Positions 9,096-9,943 of a DNA stretch of 9,943 nt are shown piece after piece (position 1 is the stretch's first letter; each line of letters starts with the position of its first letter). The position numbers were made by a program, and so were the translations under genes. The DNA is from Deltaproteobacteria bacterium. GTDB taxonomy: Bacteria > Desulfobacterota_E > Deferrimicrobia > Deferrimicrobiales > Deferrimicrobiaceae. Below the pieces are notes generated by a model, which had not been told where the DNA came from, did not search any database, and worked only from the letters and a program-made list of their open reading frames with translations. Location of the stretch: the NCBI GenBank assembly GCA_023488945.1, contig JAMDBZ010000075.1:1-9943 (forward strand), given 5' to 3'.

Positions 9096-9779
9096 GTGGC
9101 GGCGCCCCGGACAGCCACGGCCCTCTTCGGCGGGACCTTCGACCCGGTCCACAACGGCCACATCCGGATGGCGATCGAGGTCCGGGAGCGTCTCGGGATC
9201 CGGCGCGTCGTCTTCCTCCCCGCCCGCGTCCCCCCCCACAAGCCGGGGCAGCCGGTCGCCGAGGCTCTCCACCGTCTCGCGATGACCGACGCCGCCGTGG
9301 CGGGAATCCCCGGGTTCGAGGTCTCGGACCTCGAGATCCGGCGCGAGGGGCCGTCCTATTCGATCGACACCGTCTCGGCGTTCCGGGAAAAGGACCCCGG
9401 GACCGGCCTCCTCTTCCTCATCGGCGCGGACGCCTTTGCGGAGATCGGGACCTGGCACCGGTACCGGGACCTCCTCGCGGCGTGCGATTTCGTCCTGCTC
9501 CCGCGTGCCGGAGCGGCGAAGACGCCCGCCCTCCCGCCGCCGCTGCGCCTTGAAAAGGCGGTGCCGCATTGTTATAGTTGGAAAGGAGACGCGTACCGTC
9601 TGCCCGGCGGGCGCACGTTGTATTGCCCCCGGCTTCCGGCCCTGGACATCGCCTCGCGCGCCATCCGCGAAAAGGTCCGGGAGGGGAAGACGATCCGGGG
9701 GCTCGTCCCGGCCGAGGTGGAGCGGTACATCGCGGCCCACGGGCTCTACTCCGCGTCCGGGGAGGACGAACGGCCATAA
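9096..9779 (+). CDS. nadD: nicotinate-nucleotide adenylyltransferase
   Basis: Transfers AMP from ATP to nicotinate mononucleotide to give deamido-NAD, a core step of NAD synthesis. The protein is 227 residues. Motifs: the nucleotidyltransferase HxGH block LFGGTFDPVHNGHIRMA (10-26), LPARVPPHKPG (about 41-51), SYSIDTV (about 88-94), LIGADAFAEIGTWHRYRDLL (108-127) and, near the end, DIASRAIREKVREGKTIRGL followed by VPAEVERYIAAHGLY, the usual NadD finish. The GTG start at 9096 is one base after the proA stop and has no clear ribosome site of its own, so it is likely reached by translational coupling. The stretch 9406-9532 of this gene is repeated exactly at 9817-9943. A short extra segment between DFVLLPR and the end looks loosely conserved but the frame is intact. 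Confidence 0.95.
   Translation: MAAPRTATALFGGTFDPVHNGHIRMAIEVRERLGIRRVVFLPARVPPHKPGQPVAEALHRLAMTDAAVAGIPGFEVSDLEIRREGPSYSIDTVSAFREKDPGTGLLFLIGADAFAEIGTWHRYRDLLAACDFVLLPRAGAAKTPALPPPLRLEKAVPHCYSWKGDAYRLPGGRTLYCPRLPALDIASRAIREKVREGKTIRGLVPAEVERYIAAHGLYSASGEDERP
9406..9532 (+). repeat. direct repeat, copy 1 (inside nadD)
   Basis: These 127 bp encode the NadD block starting LLFLIGADAF and ending GAAKTPA. They are identical base for base to 9817-9943, at an offset of 411 bp. The left boundary is sharp: the bases before the match differ (G at 9405, C at 9816). The right boundary is unknown because copy 2 is cut by the window end. Confidence 0.97.
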
Positions 9780-9816
9780 CGACACGGGACACGGTGATCC
9801 GGTGCGCACGGCTGGC
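9780..9816 (+). other. post-nadD stretch, possibly the beginning of rsfS
   Basis: In Geobacter-like genomes the gene after nadD is usually rsfS (ribosomal silencing factor). Here the frame through 9779-9816 reads TTRDTVIRCARLA, which resembles an RsfS-type N-terminal helix. GTG at 9794 could start it; an ATA at 9776 follows GGAGG (9761-9765) at ribosome-site spacing, but ATA is a rare start. The frame meets the copied nadD sequence at 9817 after only about a dozen codons, so nothing firm can be said. Resemblance is from memory and weak. Confidence 0.25.
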
Positions 9817-9943
9817 GCCTCCTCTTCCTCATCGGCGCGGACGCCTTTGCGGAGATCGGGACCTGGCACCGGTACCGGGACCTCCTCGCGGCGTGCGATT
9901 TCGTCCTGCTCCCGCGTGCCGGAGCGGCGAAGACGCCCGCCCT
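9817..9943 (+). repeat. direct repeat, copy 2 (partial nadD copy at window end)
   Basis: An exact copy of 9406-9532, continuing to the last base of the window. The offset is 411 bp (137 codons), so the copy keeps the nadD frame, but an in-frame TGA at 9795-9797 separates it from nadD itself. It has no start of its own and would encode only the LLFLIGADAF-to-TPA fragment. Either a tandem duplication of a 411-bp unit (9406-9816) or a mis-assembly; absence of any base difference favours a very recent event or an artefact. Confidence 0.95.

Noticed and set aside
6562..9241. Long minus-strand frames opposite proB, proA and nadD (6562-8205 and 7433-9241)
   Set aside because: Arg/Pro/Asp-rich low-complexity translations of GC-rich antisense DNA, without motifs or plausible start sites.

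Overview
The window looks like a GC-rich chromosome segment from a Geobacter/Desulfuromonas-like bacterium (Desulfobacterota) or a close relative. The main argument is the block rplU-rpmA-obgE-proB-proA-nadD on the + strand, an order I associate with that group, together with uniformly GC-rich codon use. This taxonomic call is inference from gene order and composition; no search was run. The perfect repeat that runs into the right edge suggests a contig end, possibly from a metagenome assembly.

Layout. Positions 1-509 (minus) hold the N-terminal part of a HlyD-type periplasmic adaptor that runs off the left edge. Immediately beside its start, 516-716 (+) is the C-terminal end of an IS630-type transposase, so the adaptor gene may have lost its original 5' end. 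Positions 717-941 are non-coding and contain a roughly 180-bp element with imperfect terminal inverted repeats, TA at both ends and a large internal hairpin; it looks like a small non-autonomous mobile element. Positions 942-3122 (minus) are a full-length catalase-peroxidase, katG, visibly less GC-rich than the operon to the right. Upstream of katG on the same strand is a small MNT-type nucleotidyltransferase (3154-3579) with an atypical tail and no visible HEPN partner. Positions 3580-3899 are non-coding and carry nested inverted repeats. Positions 3900-4913 (minus) encode a two-dinucleotide-fold flavoprotein oxidoreductase.

From about 4950 rightwards the sequence is a compact housekeeping operon. 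A near-consensus sigma70 promoter (TTGACA, 17 bp, TATATT) drives rplU (L21) and rpmA (L27), followed by obgE (ribosome-assembly GTPase), proB and proA (the first two steps of proline synthesis) and nadD (NAD synthesis). Genes are separated by 25 bp or less or overlap, which suggests translational coupling. The oxidoreductase is divergent from this operon and shares its 5' region.

After nadD (stop 9779) a short stretch could be the beginning of rsfS, the usual next gene, but from 9817 to the window end the sequence is an exact copy of nadD 9406-9532. This is either a recent tandem duplication of a 411-bp unit or an assembly artefact. I found no CRISPR array, tRNA, rRNA or recognisable new defence system. 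The interesting part is the accessory patch between 500 and 3900, which appears assembled from mobile-element remnants, an acquired katG and an orphan nucleotidyltransferase.
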